The notes under the pieces: generated by a model
What the model was told of the DNA's origin: nothing
The model's database searches: none
Seen by the model: only the letters and a program-made list of their open reading frames with translations
Shown: piece by piece, positions 1 through 7,986 of the stretch
Layout of the letters: each line of letters begins with the position of its first letter
Position numbering within the stretch: the stretch's first letter is position 1
Position numbers and translations under genes: made by a program
Source: Brachionus koreanus
Taxonomy: Eukaryota; Rotifera; Eurotatoria; Ploima; Brachionidae
NCBI GenBank assembly: GCA_016987375.1
Contig: PJRA01000048.1
Coordinates: forward strand, 531,947 to 542,751
Reading direction: 5' to 3'
DNA length: 10,805 nt

Positions 1-72
1 ATTTAAATTAAACTAAATATGATTCTATGAATTAATGAGTAAAAATTTATGAAAAATAAAATATTAAAATAC

Positions 73-1159
73 TTTAAAATTGTTTTCATAATATCCAAGG
101 CTGGATCATCAGATATAGCCACTCTGCTTCCTGATTTAAGCAAACCAGTTGTCATTACAATATTCGATTTTGATTTTGAAACAATTGATCTTTGATCATG
201 TTCGGGCGTGTCTGGAACCACCAAATTGGCTGTTTTGCGTGTTTTGTTTTTTTTTTCAGCACTTTTTTTCTCCTCTTTATCAACTGGACTTTCAGTTTTT
301 TCTTTTTCCATTTCGTTATTTTTTGTTTCATTTTGGCTCAATTTTTCTATTTTACTAAATCTTATCGGTACTTGAGTTTCCTCTTTGAAACATTTCAAAA
401 ATACTCCTCTATCGTATATTTGTTTGTTTATTTTCTCAAAAAATTCAATTAAATCCTTGGGTGCGACATTTTTTTTGTCCAAATTTGGATGTCTACATGC
501 ATCTAGCCAAACATCGAACTCTTCTATCAAATTGCTTAGTTCTTTGGCCGACGCATTCGACTCATTAACACATGATTTTATTTTTATCTGAGTGTTATTG
601 AGCCAGCGGCCAATTTTCTCAATAAACTGTAAATCAATCAGATTGTACTTGAATTTTTCTTGAAACTGAGTCATTACTTTTATAGCCTCGTCCAGGTGCT
701 TTTTTTCCAACTTTTCCATTTCTTTAAGCATACTAGTCTCATTTGTGTCAATCAAAAGTGCCATTTTTTCCAATTTTTTCTTGTGCAGATCGATTTCCTC
801 AGCACTAAAGTTGCCACCATCGGAAAAAACATTGAAAGAGAATCTAAATTTTGCATTTGAATTTCTCAAATATGACAGAGTGTCGTCGAATTTGGCCCTA
901 AAATTCCTCAGTGTAGTTTTAACATCTTCTATGTGCCGGTCTTTTTGTTTGTTCAGCTGATCTTGAAGGTTAGTCAAACGCAAAGATTTTGTTGCATTGT
1001 TAAAAGCAATCTCCAAATTCAGAACAGCTGACTTGTTTTGATTTGCCTTGTCAATTAAGTTTTGTTGAAGAGACAAAAATTGCTTGTGCATGTTGTCTAT
1101 TGCATCTTGGACTCCAGCACAGTGACGTTCTACTCTTTCTTCATGCATTATCAATTCGG
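73..1159 (-). CDS. CCDC180: CCDC180-like gene, downstream exon (partial gene)
   Basis: The exon follows acceptor TCTAG (ending 1160). Its first two bases, CC, complete the codon started by the G left over from the 6787-7669 exon, giving ...HNVRA-A-ELIMHEERVERH in continuous frame across 5.6 kb. The exon carries about 361 codons of coiled coil. A basic/acidic low-complexity stretch (residues about 275-305, with runs such as KEEKKSAEKKNKTRK) then leads into SRVAISDDPALDIMKTI. I place the 3' end at base 73, before donor GTATTT (72-67), because the codons beyond turn into Phe/Ile-rich junk; this donor has the same AAA|GTATTT context as one in the transposase gene nearby. The gene continues past the window's left edge. 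The start TTG (1154) is internal leucine. The C-terminal half would be the DUF4456-like part of CCDC180; function in cilia is inferred from the family only. Confidence 0.78.
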
Positions 1160-1854
1160 CTAGATTAAAAATAATTTTTTTAAATTTAAAAAATCAGATG
1201 ATTGAAATAAAAAAAATGTTCTGCATAGGCGGATTACTAATGAATTAGAAAAAATATTATCCTAATTTTTTAAAGGTTTGTAAATAAAATACTAAATTTT
1301 TATTAAAAAATAGTTTAAAATCCTTTATTTGTTCTTTATTTCAAAGATAAATGCTAAAAAAGAACTTGCACAACTTTGACTTAATTGAAGCTACCAAAAA
1401 AATGTAAAATGTGAAATATTTAATTCATTATTTAATAATTAAAATCAAATTTTTGAATTTTTTTTTATCACCAAATAGGTAAAAGCATCCTAATTAAGAC
1501 AGCAAGCTAAATATTCTTTTTAGTTAAAAAAAAAATAGAGAAAAAAAAAATAGAGAAAAAATTTAATGCACAATCTAACAATCTGTCAAAAACGGCCAAT
1601 GGTGAAAAAACCTTTGAATATTTTCATACAAGACTGATGAATAGCTTAACGATCAAGAGATCAATGTGATTGAAATTTGCAGCATTCAAGCTTTTTATAT
1701 TCAATAATATCAATTTGATTTTTTTTGATTTTGTAAAAAAATTCCAAAAATTTATATAAATATTTAAATTTTTTTTTTTTAAAATCAATAAATTTTAATT
1801 TATAATAATTATTAAATAAAATTAAATAAATCAAGTGTTAATAGATCTTTGATT

Positions 1855-2040
1855 ACGTGGGCAGTAGCATGTTCATTAACCTTGAAATTGAAAAAATACT
1901 TTTCTTTTAGCACATTCATTTTCTTTAGCAATAACTGTGATTTGTTTTCAAGAAGCTAATTTTGAAAAAATTTCTGGTTTTGGGTCTGTTTTAATTGCAT
2001 CTAGTTTCATTTGAGTTGGCAAATTTTTACAAGTAATGCA
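1855..2040 (-). pseudogene. faint decayed coding-like remnant, unidentified
   Basis: Read on the minus strand, this stretch keeps an ordinary soluble-protein composition for about 50 codons (for example MKLDAIKTDPKPEIFSKLAS) with a single TGA. It continues in the same frame to FFQFQG and a TAA, and then a +1 frame gives VNEHATAHVIKDLL. Base composition is less A/T-extreme than the surrounding intron. I do not recognise the protein. It could be a chance open stretch or a decayed fragment of a host or mobile gene. Confidence 0.25.
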
Positions 2041-2099
2041 GCTTTATTTGAAGTATAATCTCTTTTACGTGTTTGCTTTCATTTTAATCAATTCGAAAC

Positions 2100-2101
2100 T
2101 A
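2100..2101. repeat. TA target-site duplication, left copy
   Basis: The TA dinucleotide directly precedes the transposon end ACGGGTG. The matching TA is at 4621-4622. Confidence 0.85.
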
Positions 2102-2790
2102 ACGGGTGTTCAAAAAGTAATGACTGTATTTTTAAAATAAAAAAAAATAATGTTCCGCTAATTAAAAGACTATGAAATTTTATACGAATGTTACTTAGCC
2201 TCTAATGTAAAAAAATAAATTTTTATTTTATTTGAATGTTGTTAATTTTTTGAATTAGGCCAATGACGTTACTTAAGACCTTTTCGTAAAAATGTCCTCG
2301 GCACAATACATTCTAGAAAATTAAATTTTATATATCATCTTTTAGAGAATTTTACAAGAATTTTAAATATATATAAATTATTTTTAAACAATGATCCATT
2401 CAAAAGTTATGATTAAAAAACACTGAATTTTGACATTTATTTTAATTTGCTAAAAATTCGAGTGTTTTGACATGTTCGATCATAACTTTTGAATAAAATA
2501 AGATGATTGCTTCAAATTTCGTACATGAAAACTCAATTGCCCGAAAATTAATTAAAGAAAATTAAAATCATATATTTCTTATATTTAGATACTTTATATA
2601 ATGACTTAAACTAATATTACTTGATATTAGCAAGTCTAGAATTTTAAAAAATCTGTCAAGATCAAAAAATACATAAATAGTTTTTTAAGAAAGCTAGAAT
2701 AACAGGCTTTAAAATGTGCTATTAAATCTGAGTATGATCAATTAAATTTATTGGTTAAAAAAGCTAAATAATCATGAAGAATTAATTTTT
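2102..2790 (+). repeat. left inverted arm of the DD37D transposon (689 bp)
   Basis: The arm aligns by eye with the reverse complement of 4147-4620 in two blocks of equal length on both sides: 2102-2339 with 4620-4383 (238 bp, about 4 mismatches) and 2555-2790 with 4382-4147 (236 bp, about 4 mismatches). Between the blocks lies 2340-2554, which has no counterpart in the right arm. Confidence 0.92.
2340..2554. repeat. 215-bp arm-specific insertion that folds back on itself
   Basis: This block interrupts the left arm only; the flanking arm blocks match the right arm base for base in length, which fixes the insert at 215 bp. Inside it a 16-bp perfect inverted repeat (2398-2413 ATTCAAAAGTTATGAT with 2479-2494) is continued inwards by an imperfect match (about 2421-2431 with 2453-2464). 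It may be a nested MITE-like element, or ancestral arm sequence deleted from the right side. No clear target duplication of its own was seen. Confidence 0.7.
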
Positions 2791-2924
2791 GGTATTTAGA
2801 GTTTAAATATGAAATTTTGATTTTTCTCTTAATCTAAAGAAATTCGCAGTTTTTTCTTTCAAATTATTGCTTTAAAGATTTAAAATTTAAAAAAAAATTA
2901 ACATTTTTTGAATTAATATCCAAA

Positions 2925-4123
2925 ATGGTCAACACTTCATATCGTCAACTTGCTCTAAAACATTATCAAAATGGGCTAACTTGCTCTCAGATTTTTGATG
3001 CTATTGCAAACCATTCTAGTATTAGAACAATAAGATGGTGGATTAATGAATTTAATACGTCTGGTAAAACTGAAAATTCACGTCCTTCTGGCCGACCTCG
3101 TACTACCGTCACTCATAATAATAAAAAAAAAGTTAAGCGACTATTGAAAAATTGTTCAATGCGTCAAGTTAGCAAGAAGCTTCACATATCTCTCGGTTCT
3201 GTCTTCAATATAAAAAAAGATTTGAACTTAAAAGTATTTTTTAACTATATGTCTTAATTTTTTTCTAATCTTTAAACTTTCTAAAGGCTTATAAAAAAAG
3301 AAAGATTCCATTTTTGACCAAAAGCCATATATCCAAACGATTACAATTTGCTCGGTTTTGGAGAAAAAAACGTTCAACTGAATTCAAAAATCTTAAGATA
3401 ATGTTTTCAGATGAAAAGATTTTCACAGTAGATGGTGGTCTTAACAAGCAGAATGATTGAGTATACGCTCTTTCTAGAGAAGAAGCCGATAAAAATGGAG
3501 GTAATTTAAGAAAAATCTATGTTTTAAAAAGATTGATTGTAATTATTTGTTTATGTAATATAGGTTTATATGGCGTAAATAAGTATCCATTATCAATAAT
3601 GGTATGGATTGGTTTAACTGAAAACGGAGCAACTGATCCTTATTTTGTTAACGCAGGTGTTTAAAATATTAATTATTTTAAATTTAAATATTAAATTTTA
3701 ATTTAATTTAAAATAAAAGGAGATACAATTGATTCTAAGTACTATCTGAGAAGAATATTACCATTTGCAAAAAGACAAGGTCGGAAGTTATTTGGTAATG
3801 ATAGATGGATTTTTCAACAAGATGGAACCAAACCACATACTGCAATAGTATGTCAAAAATATTGTCAAAAAAACCTGCATAAATTCATTAATAAAAAAAA
3901 TTGGCCACCAAATTCTCCTGATCTTAATCCTTGTGATTATTATTATTGGAATGCCGTAATTACGCGGATGAATTGCTCAAAATACACGGATATTGAGACT
4001 TTTAGAGATGAAATAAAAAAAGCAATGAATAATGTACCAATTAATGAAATAAAGACAGCAGTTAACTCTTTCACGGCAAGAGTCAGAAAAGTAGAACAGG
4101 CTGAAGGAAAGTATTGTCTTTAG
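2925..4123 (+). pseudogene. DD37D mariner-type transposase, four exons, one nonsense codon
   Basis: The ATG at 2925 has a favourable CCAAAATGG context. Exons are 2925-3233, 3287-3500, 3564-3656 and 3720-4123, joined across GT-AG introns of 53, 63 and 63 bp with phases 0, 1 and 1, giving 339 residues, the normal size for this family. The N-terminal part is the helix-turn-helix DNA-binding region (residues about 1-110) with the linker motif SGRPRTT. The catalytic domain shows MFSDEKIFTV (first Asp), MVWIGLTENG, FQQDGTKPHTA (second Asp) and WPPNSPDLNPCDYYYW. Exactly 37 residues separate the second and third catalytic Asp, hence DD37D, the maT-like spacing. The only visible lesion is TGA at 3458-3460 in the motif NKQND-stop-VYA. 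The relatives I recall have Arg there, so a CGA-to-TGA change is likely. Without suppression the product would lack the second and third catalytic residues. Confidence 0.9.
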
Positions 4124-4137
4124 TTTTTTAACAAAGC

Positions 4138-4143
4138 AATAAA
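4138..4143 (+). promoter_or_regulatory. poly(A) signal AATAAA of the transposase gene
   Basis: AATAAA lies 14 bases after the transposase TAG, just before the right inverted arm. Confidence 0.5.
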
Positions 4144-4146
4144 CTT

Positions 4147-4620
4147 AAAAATTAATTCTTCATGATTATTTAGCTTTTTTAACCAATAAATTTAATTGAC
4201 CATACTCAGATTTAATAGCACATTTTAAAGCTTGTTATTCTAGCTTTCTTAAAAAACTATTTATGTATTTTTTGATCTTGACAGATTTTTTAAAATTCTA
4301 GACTTGCTAATATCAAGTAATATTAGTTTAAGTCATTATATAAAGTATCTAAATATAAGAAATATATGATTTTAATTTTAATGATGATATATAAAATTTA
4401 ATTTTCTAGAATGTATTGTGCCGAGGACATTTTTACGAAAAGGTCTTAAGTAATGTCATTGGCCTAATTCAAAAAATTAACAACATTCAAATAAAATAAA
4501 AATTTATTTACTTACATTAGAGGCTAAGTAACATTCGTATAAAATTTCATAGTCTTTTAATTAGCGGAACATTATTTTTTTTTATTTTAAAAATACGGTC
4601 ATTACTTTTTGAACACCCGT
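4147..4620 (-). repeat. right inverted arm of the DD37D transposon (474 bp)
   Basis: This is the reverse complement of the left arm without its 215-bp insertion; about 8 mismatches in 474 bp were counted by eye. It starts 24 bp after the transposase stop codon, so it also carries the transcript's end. Confidence 0.92.
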
Positions 4621-4622
4621 TA
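4621..4622. repeat. TA target-site duplication, right copy
   Basis: The TA directly follows the transposon end CACCCGT and matches 2100-2101. Confidence 0.85.
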
Positions 4623-4840
4623 TGTTTTGCTTTTTAAAATAAGATCCAAATGATTCACAGGATAAATTTTGCATTTTATCAAGATAATTTTGTCCTGTTT
4701 AAAAATTATTTAAAACAATGCAGTTAAACAAATAAATAAGTAATTCATTTATTTGCTTAACTGTTCTAGTTTAGGCTCCTTCAGATTAAAAAATAACCTC
4801 TAAACTGCAGTTTAAACTACTACTATTATTACTATTACAA

Positions 4841-5028
4841 CTCATAAGAATCCCAGCAATCTGAGAAGATATTGGTCTCGGTAAGAAACTATATCTCTGT
4901 TTAATTTATGATCAAAGAGGAAAAAAATTGAATCAAGTGTTTTTGACAAAATTAATCTAGACGGCTTTTTAAAACAAAGAATAAAAAGGGTTATCAAAGA
5001 TTGTTTTACAAGAACTACAGCGCCATGA
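4841..5028 (+). pseudogene. faint decayed coding-like stretch, unidentified
   Basis: On the plus strand this reads LIRIPAI-stop-EDIGLGKKLYLCLIYDQRGKK. After a one-base shift at the A-run 4921-4927 it continues IESSVFDKINLDGF...FTRTTAP to a TGA. Composition is protein-like for about 60 codons despite one stop and one frameshift. The opposite strand is also open here but reads as a hydrophobic shadow. I cannot name the family; chance remains possible. Confidence 0.25.
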
Positions 5029-5034
5029 AAATAT

Positions 5035-5209
5035 GGCAAAATGAAAATAATTTTACATTTTTAGATTTTTTGTGCAATTTTTTAGAAAATTAAAAAAACT
5101 CCTTCAATTTATTTGGTAAATAAAAATAAAGTTAAAAAATTTCTTAAATATTGCACAAAAAATCTAAAAATATGAAAATGTAAAAATGTAAAATTATTTT
5201 CATTTTGCC
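5035..5209. repeat. fold-back (MITE-like) inverted repeat, about 175 bp
   Basis: The left arm at 5035-5080 begins GGCAAAATGAAAATAATTTT and ends TTTTTTGTGCAA. It is matched by the reverse complement of about 5150-5209. The right arm carries an extra 14 bp or so, a partial duplication of its TGTAAAAATG segment. The match is otherwise almost perfect, with about 70 bp of spacer. No coding capacity and no certain target duplication were seen, so it is either a MITE or one end-to-end hairpin of a larger lost element. Confidence 0.75.
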
Positions 5210-5765
5210 GAAAATATGACATTCTTAACATTGGTTAATATTTTTCGTTGCTTCAAAAGCATTACCATGTCAAATTTTAACAATCAGATTTGATGCATTT
5301 TTGTTCACTCTTAATTAAGCCAATTTTTATTATTTTTTGTTAAAATTTTTTGTTCTTCAACATTAAGATTTGCTCCACATGCAGTCTGCTGTAGCTCTTA
5401 TTTTTTTTAATTATATTTTTATTATTACTTACCCTATTCACTATTATTTTTAAAAAAGCCATGTTTTTTTTTTCATGCGGCTGAAAGGAAGGACTAAGAT
5501 CCATTCTAAACTGCCAGGGTTTAAAACCAAACTATATTTTTTTAATAAATAAATAAAAATTAGTTCTTCAACTTGTAAAAAAACGAAAAATCGTTTTTAT
5601 CCCTAGCATTAAACATGTGTTTTACATTATTTAAGAATAAAAATTTAAAAAATTTAAAAAAAAAAGGATTATTTTGTTAATTTAAAACTGGTAATTTTAT
5701 TTAGAACTAATTGCTGCTTCTTGTGCTCAGATTATTTCATTTTAGGAAAAAAATTTTTTAATTTA

Positions 5766-6261
5766 AACACGTGATCCTGCTATATGGAAAAGACTATATA
5801 CTTGTTATATCAGACCAAATCTTGAATATGCTATACCTGTATGGTCACCATATTTATTAAAAGATATAAAAATATTAGAAGATATTCAACATAGGTTAAC
5901 TAAAATACCTAAATTAACTCGATATTTAAATTATGAAGAAAGGTGTATGAATATGGGTTTAACAAGCCTAAAATTGAGACGCATTAGAGGTGATTTAATT
6001 CAGAAATATAAAGAAATAAATAAAATGGACTGTATAAATTGGTACAGGAAACCTTTGGCGTCTAATAGAAATGATAGACAATATAATTACATCAAAGAAT
6101 TAGTAAAATCAAATCAACAACGATCCAATTTTTTCAATTACAGAATAGTCAATATCTGGAACAAATTACCATGTGAAGTAAAAAACGCAGAATCACTTAA
6201 CTCATTCAAAAACGCTATTGATAAAAATAATGTTTTAACTGCCTTAGCTAATATTAATTAG
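5766..6261 (+). pseudogene. LINE ORF2 C-terminal fragment (5'-truncated, CR1/Jockey-like)
   Basis: This frame is open from about 5766 (after TAA) to TAA at 6259-6261, about 164 codons. It contains the standard end of non-LTR reverse transcriptase proteins: RPNLEYAIPVWSPYL, then LEDIQHRLTKIPK, a YEERCMNMGLTSLKLRR block, RGDLIQKYK and the terminal RIVNIWNKLPCEVKNAESLN with FKNAID. The reverse transcriptase palm itself is missing, as expected for incomplete reverse transcription at insertion. The ORF tail has no internal stop, so the copy is comparatively fresh. The 3' flank leads within 30 bp to an ATCT tandem tail. Confidence 0.9.
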
Positions 6262-6288
6262 CAACGTGTTTTCAATGACACTGCAGTT

Positions 6289-6317
6289 CATCTATCTATC
6301 ATCTATCTATCTATCTA
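6289..6317 (+). repeat. (ATCT)n microsatellite tail of the LINE fragment
   Basis: Tandem ATCT units with one ATC interruption follow the LINE stop codon by about 30 bp. Short tandem repeats instead of poly(A) at the 3' end are typical of CR1/L2-like LINE groups, so this probably marks the element's 3' terminus. Confidence 0.75.
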
Positions 6318-6786
6318 TTTTTTAAACTAATTTAGGCTCATAAATCTAAAATTCATCCAAGATGTAATTTTTTCGAAAAAAAATTTAAAAAAAAATTTTT
6401 TTGCACACTTTTTTAATGAGATTAAAGTAATTAAAATAATCAGACTTTTTTAAAATTTTTGTTGAGAATTGTCTAAAAAATGAAATTTTTGAATTTTATC
6501 AAAAAAAATTTGACAAGAATAAAATTGATCGAAATTTGGTTAAGCACTTTAAAACAAAAAAAAAAATTTTTTTAAATTTATAAGGTCTGAATTTTTGCAC
6601 AAAAAAATTTATTAATTTATCACAAAAAAATCACCCATAATTTAATTTGTGCGAACACTTTTCAATTAAGTTTTAAATCTAGCATTTAAAATCTTTGTTT
6701 TTTATGCTAAAATTCACATTGCCTAAAAAGGCTAGGAAAGCTAAAAGTAAACATATTCTTATTAAAAAAATAAGAAATCTAATTAC

Positions 6787-7669
6787 CGGCACGAACATTG
6801 TGAACATCCATTTCGACACGTTTTATTCTAGGCTCATGTAAATGAAGCCTCAATTCAAGTTCTTTTTCAATTTCAGCACTTTTGGCAGCCACAATTGTAT
6901 TTGATCTCAAATTTGCTTCGTCAATCCAATTTTCCATATGATTCAAAAAATTCATGCGAATACAATTTTTAATTTCTTTGAACACTTCCAATGGAATAAA
7001 TGAATTTTTCAAATAGCTTTTATTTTTAATATCATCTAAAAAGTCCTGTTTTGTATTTGGAATTAACTCGTCCAAGTTTAGTATATCATTTTCTGTTAGG
7101 TCTTCGTCGGGAGACGTCGACTCGCCTATTTTGGATGAGCGCATCATTATATAAAATTTGTTTCCTCTTTCAGTGCTCAGCACTTCTTTCAAAACACTTC
7201 TAAATGTGTCCGATTCATTTTGATCCTGGACAATATTTTCCTCTTTGTTTGAGACAGCTAAGTCTTTGGTAATTGAAAAAAATTTGAACAAGGCCTCTTC
7301 ATATTTGTCAAGTTCGTCTGTGATCATTATGGGATATTGTTTGAGCAATTCCATTTGAGAATCGCGAAATAAAAAATAGCCATTTTTAATGATATCTAAC
7401 TGTTGGGAAACATTTTGCAGTAGTTTTTTAAGGTCTTTTTCATTAGATGACTCGCGCATTTGATCCAAAATTGAGTCTAATTTCTCCTCTTTTTTCTGGT
7501 TCTCGTCATCATGGTCACGTCGGCAATCTTGTAGCAATTCTTGCAATGCTCGCTCTTTTTTGACCAGTCCAATTTCATGCAAATCCCAAATGTGACAAAC
7601 TCCTTGCAAATACTTGAATAGCGAGTTGAGCTCTTTGTTTAGAATTTGATTGATTTCTTCCAAGTCAGT
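6787..7669 (-). CDS. CCDC180: CCDC180-like gene, large coiled-coil exon (DUF4455-like)
   Basis: This 883-bp exon encodes 294 codons plus one base. It starts after acceptor TTTTCAAG (bases 7677-7670) with TDLEEINQILNK and ends before donor GTAATT at 6786. The first possible ATG-like start is really a TTG leucine inside the exon, so this is not a gene start. The product is charged, Leu/Glu/Lys-rich helix with no membrane segment or signal peptide. Recognisable stretches are HIWDLHEIGLVKKERALQEL near residue 25 and LELRLHLHEPRIKRVEMDVH near the end, the latter running into NVRA at the splice. This pattern resembles the DUF4455 region of CCDC180, a poorly characterised cilium/sperm-flagellum-associated coiled-coil protein. 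The assignment rests on my recollection of the family, not on a search; another long coiled-coil axonemal protein is the main alternative. Confidence 0.8.
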
Positions 7670-7723
7670 CTTGAAAAATAGTTGTGTTTATTTTAAAATT
7701 CTGCTTTATAGAATTTAAATTAC
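7670..7723 (-). other. short 54-bp spliceosomal intron of CCDC180-like gene
   Basis: The intron has a GTAATT donor and a TTTTCAAG acceptor on the minus strand. Removing it joins two open frames in phase 0. Its size matches the 53-63 bp introns inferred in the nearby transposase gene, so this is probably the normal intron size in this genome. Confidence 0.75.
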
Positions 7724-7846
7724 GTCTATTTTTTGAATGTATTCCTCAATTTCTTTTTGTTTCTTGCTCCAAATGGGAAGAAGTCTTTGTTCAAGTATTT
7801 CCTTTGAATTTGTTTCGTCAATTATTAGCTTTTCGATCAGAGATTT
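7724..7846 (-). CDS. CCDC180: CCDC180-like gene, internal exon (first seen in window)
   Basis: This is a 123-bp exon of exactly 41 codons, open in one minus-strand frame. It is bounded by a pyrimidine-rich acceptor ending TTTTTAG (bases 7853-7847) and a donor GTAATT (starting 7723). The product begins KSLIEKLIIDETN and ends EEYIQKID; it is highly charged and helical, with a central LPIWSKKQ. It joins in phase 0 to the next exon across a 54-bp intron. No initiator ATG is present and no earlier exon could be recognised on the minus strand to the right, so the gene's 5' part lies in or beyond LINE-filled DNA. Exon limits are read directly from splice signals and frame; the family name is carried over from the two larger exons. 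Confidence 0.78.
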
Positions 7847-7966
7847 CTAAAAACAAAAAAATTATTCTAAATTTTCTCTATATTTTGCTTTTGGAAAATG
7901 TAATCCCCAATTTTGAAACAAAATTTTCCAAAATTTTCGTTTCATACTTTGTAAAGGGTCTACCTA

Positions 7967-7986
7967 TTCAACACAATAAAAAAACT
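7967..7986 (+). repeat. 20-bp perfect inverted repeat, left copy
   Basis: TTCAACACAATAAAAAAACT here is the exact reverse complement of 8259-8278. The pair encloses the ORF1-like fragment. Confidence 0.7.

Larger units (their letters stand above)
2102..4620 (+). mobile_element. Tc1/mariner-superfamily transposon, DD37D (maT-like), long inverted arms
   Basis: The element is 2,519 bp, flanked on both sides by TA (2100-2101 and 4621-4622), the target duplication of IS630-Tc1-mariner transposons. Its ends are ACGGGTGTTCAAAAAGTAAT and the exact reverse complement. Instead of the roughly 30-bp ends usual for mariner, almost everything outside the gene is inverted repeat: 474 bp on the right, 689 bp on the left because of a 215-bp insertion. 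The transposase gene sits between the arms in plus orientation with short introns and one nonsense codon. The near identity of the arms and the intact TA duplication point to fairly recent arrival in the host intron. Assignment to the maT-like DD37D group rests on catalytic spacing counted from the translation. Confidence 0.93.
1160..6786 (-). other. expanded 5,627-bp phase-1 intron filled with mobile elements
   Basis: The donor is GTAATT (from 6786) and the acceptor TCTAG (to 1160), with phase 1 on both sides. Contents on the plus-strand scale are: 1160-2099 AT-rich, with one faint coding-like remnant near 1855-2040 and otherwise nothing seen; 2102-4620 a mariner-type transposon; 4623-5034 AT-rich with a faint coding-like stretch at 4841-5028; 5035-5209 a fold-back element; 5210-5765 AT-rich with nothing recognised; 5766-6317 a LINE 3' fragment with tetranucleotide tail; 6318-6786 A/T-run-rich sequence with nothing recognised. 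The ancestral intron was probably far shorter. Confidence 0.75.

Noticed and set aside
149..960. Several plus-strand open frames of 66-86 codons
   Set aside because: They are shadows of the minus-strand coiled-coil exon, with Phe/Leu/Ser-rich composition typical of antisense frames of Lys/Glu-rich coding DNA.
1526..1560. Duplicated A-run plus TAGAG unit
   Set aside because: Two copies of an A-rich word in a region full of A-runs; ordinary slippage, no function implied.
3458..3460. TGA as a reassigned sense codon (alternative genetic code)
   Set aside because: The host exons contain no in-frame stop codons needing reassignment, and TGA is accompanied by TAG and frameshift lesions in the LINEs, as expected for ordinary pseudogenes.
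4842..5039. Minus-strand open frame of 65 codons
   Set aside because: It is hydrophobic and shadow-like, with no known motif; the plus strand reads more like protein.
6379..6412. A/T palindromic run near TTCGAAAAAAAATTT
   Set aside because: Low-complexity A and T runs form such palindromes freely in this DNA; no conserved arms were seen.
7684..7983. First half of a plus-strand open frame reaching 8133
   Set aside because: It overlaps the well-supported minus-strand exon at 7724-7846 and reads as Phe/Leu-rich antisense. Only the part after about 7984 resembles LINE ORF1.
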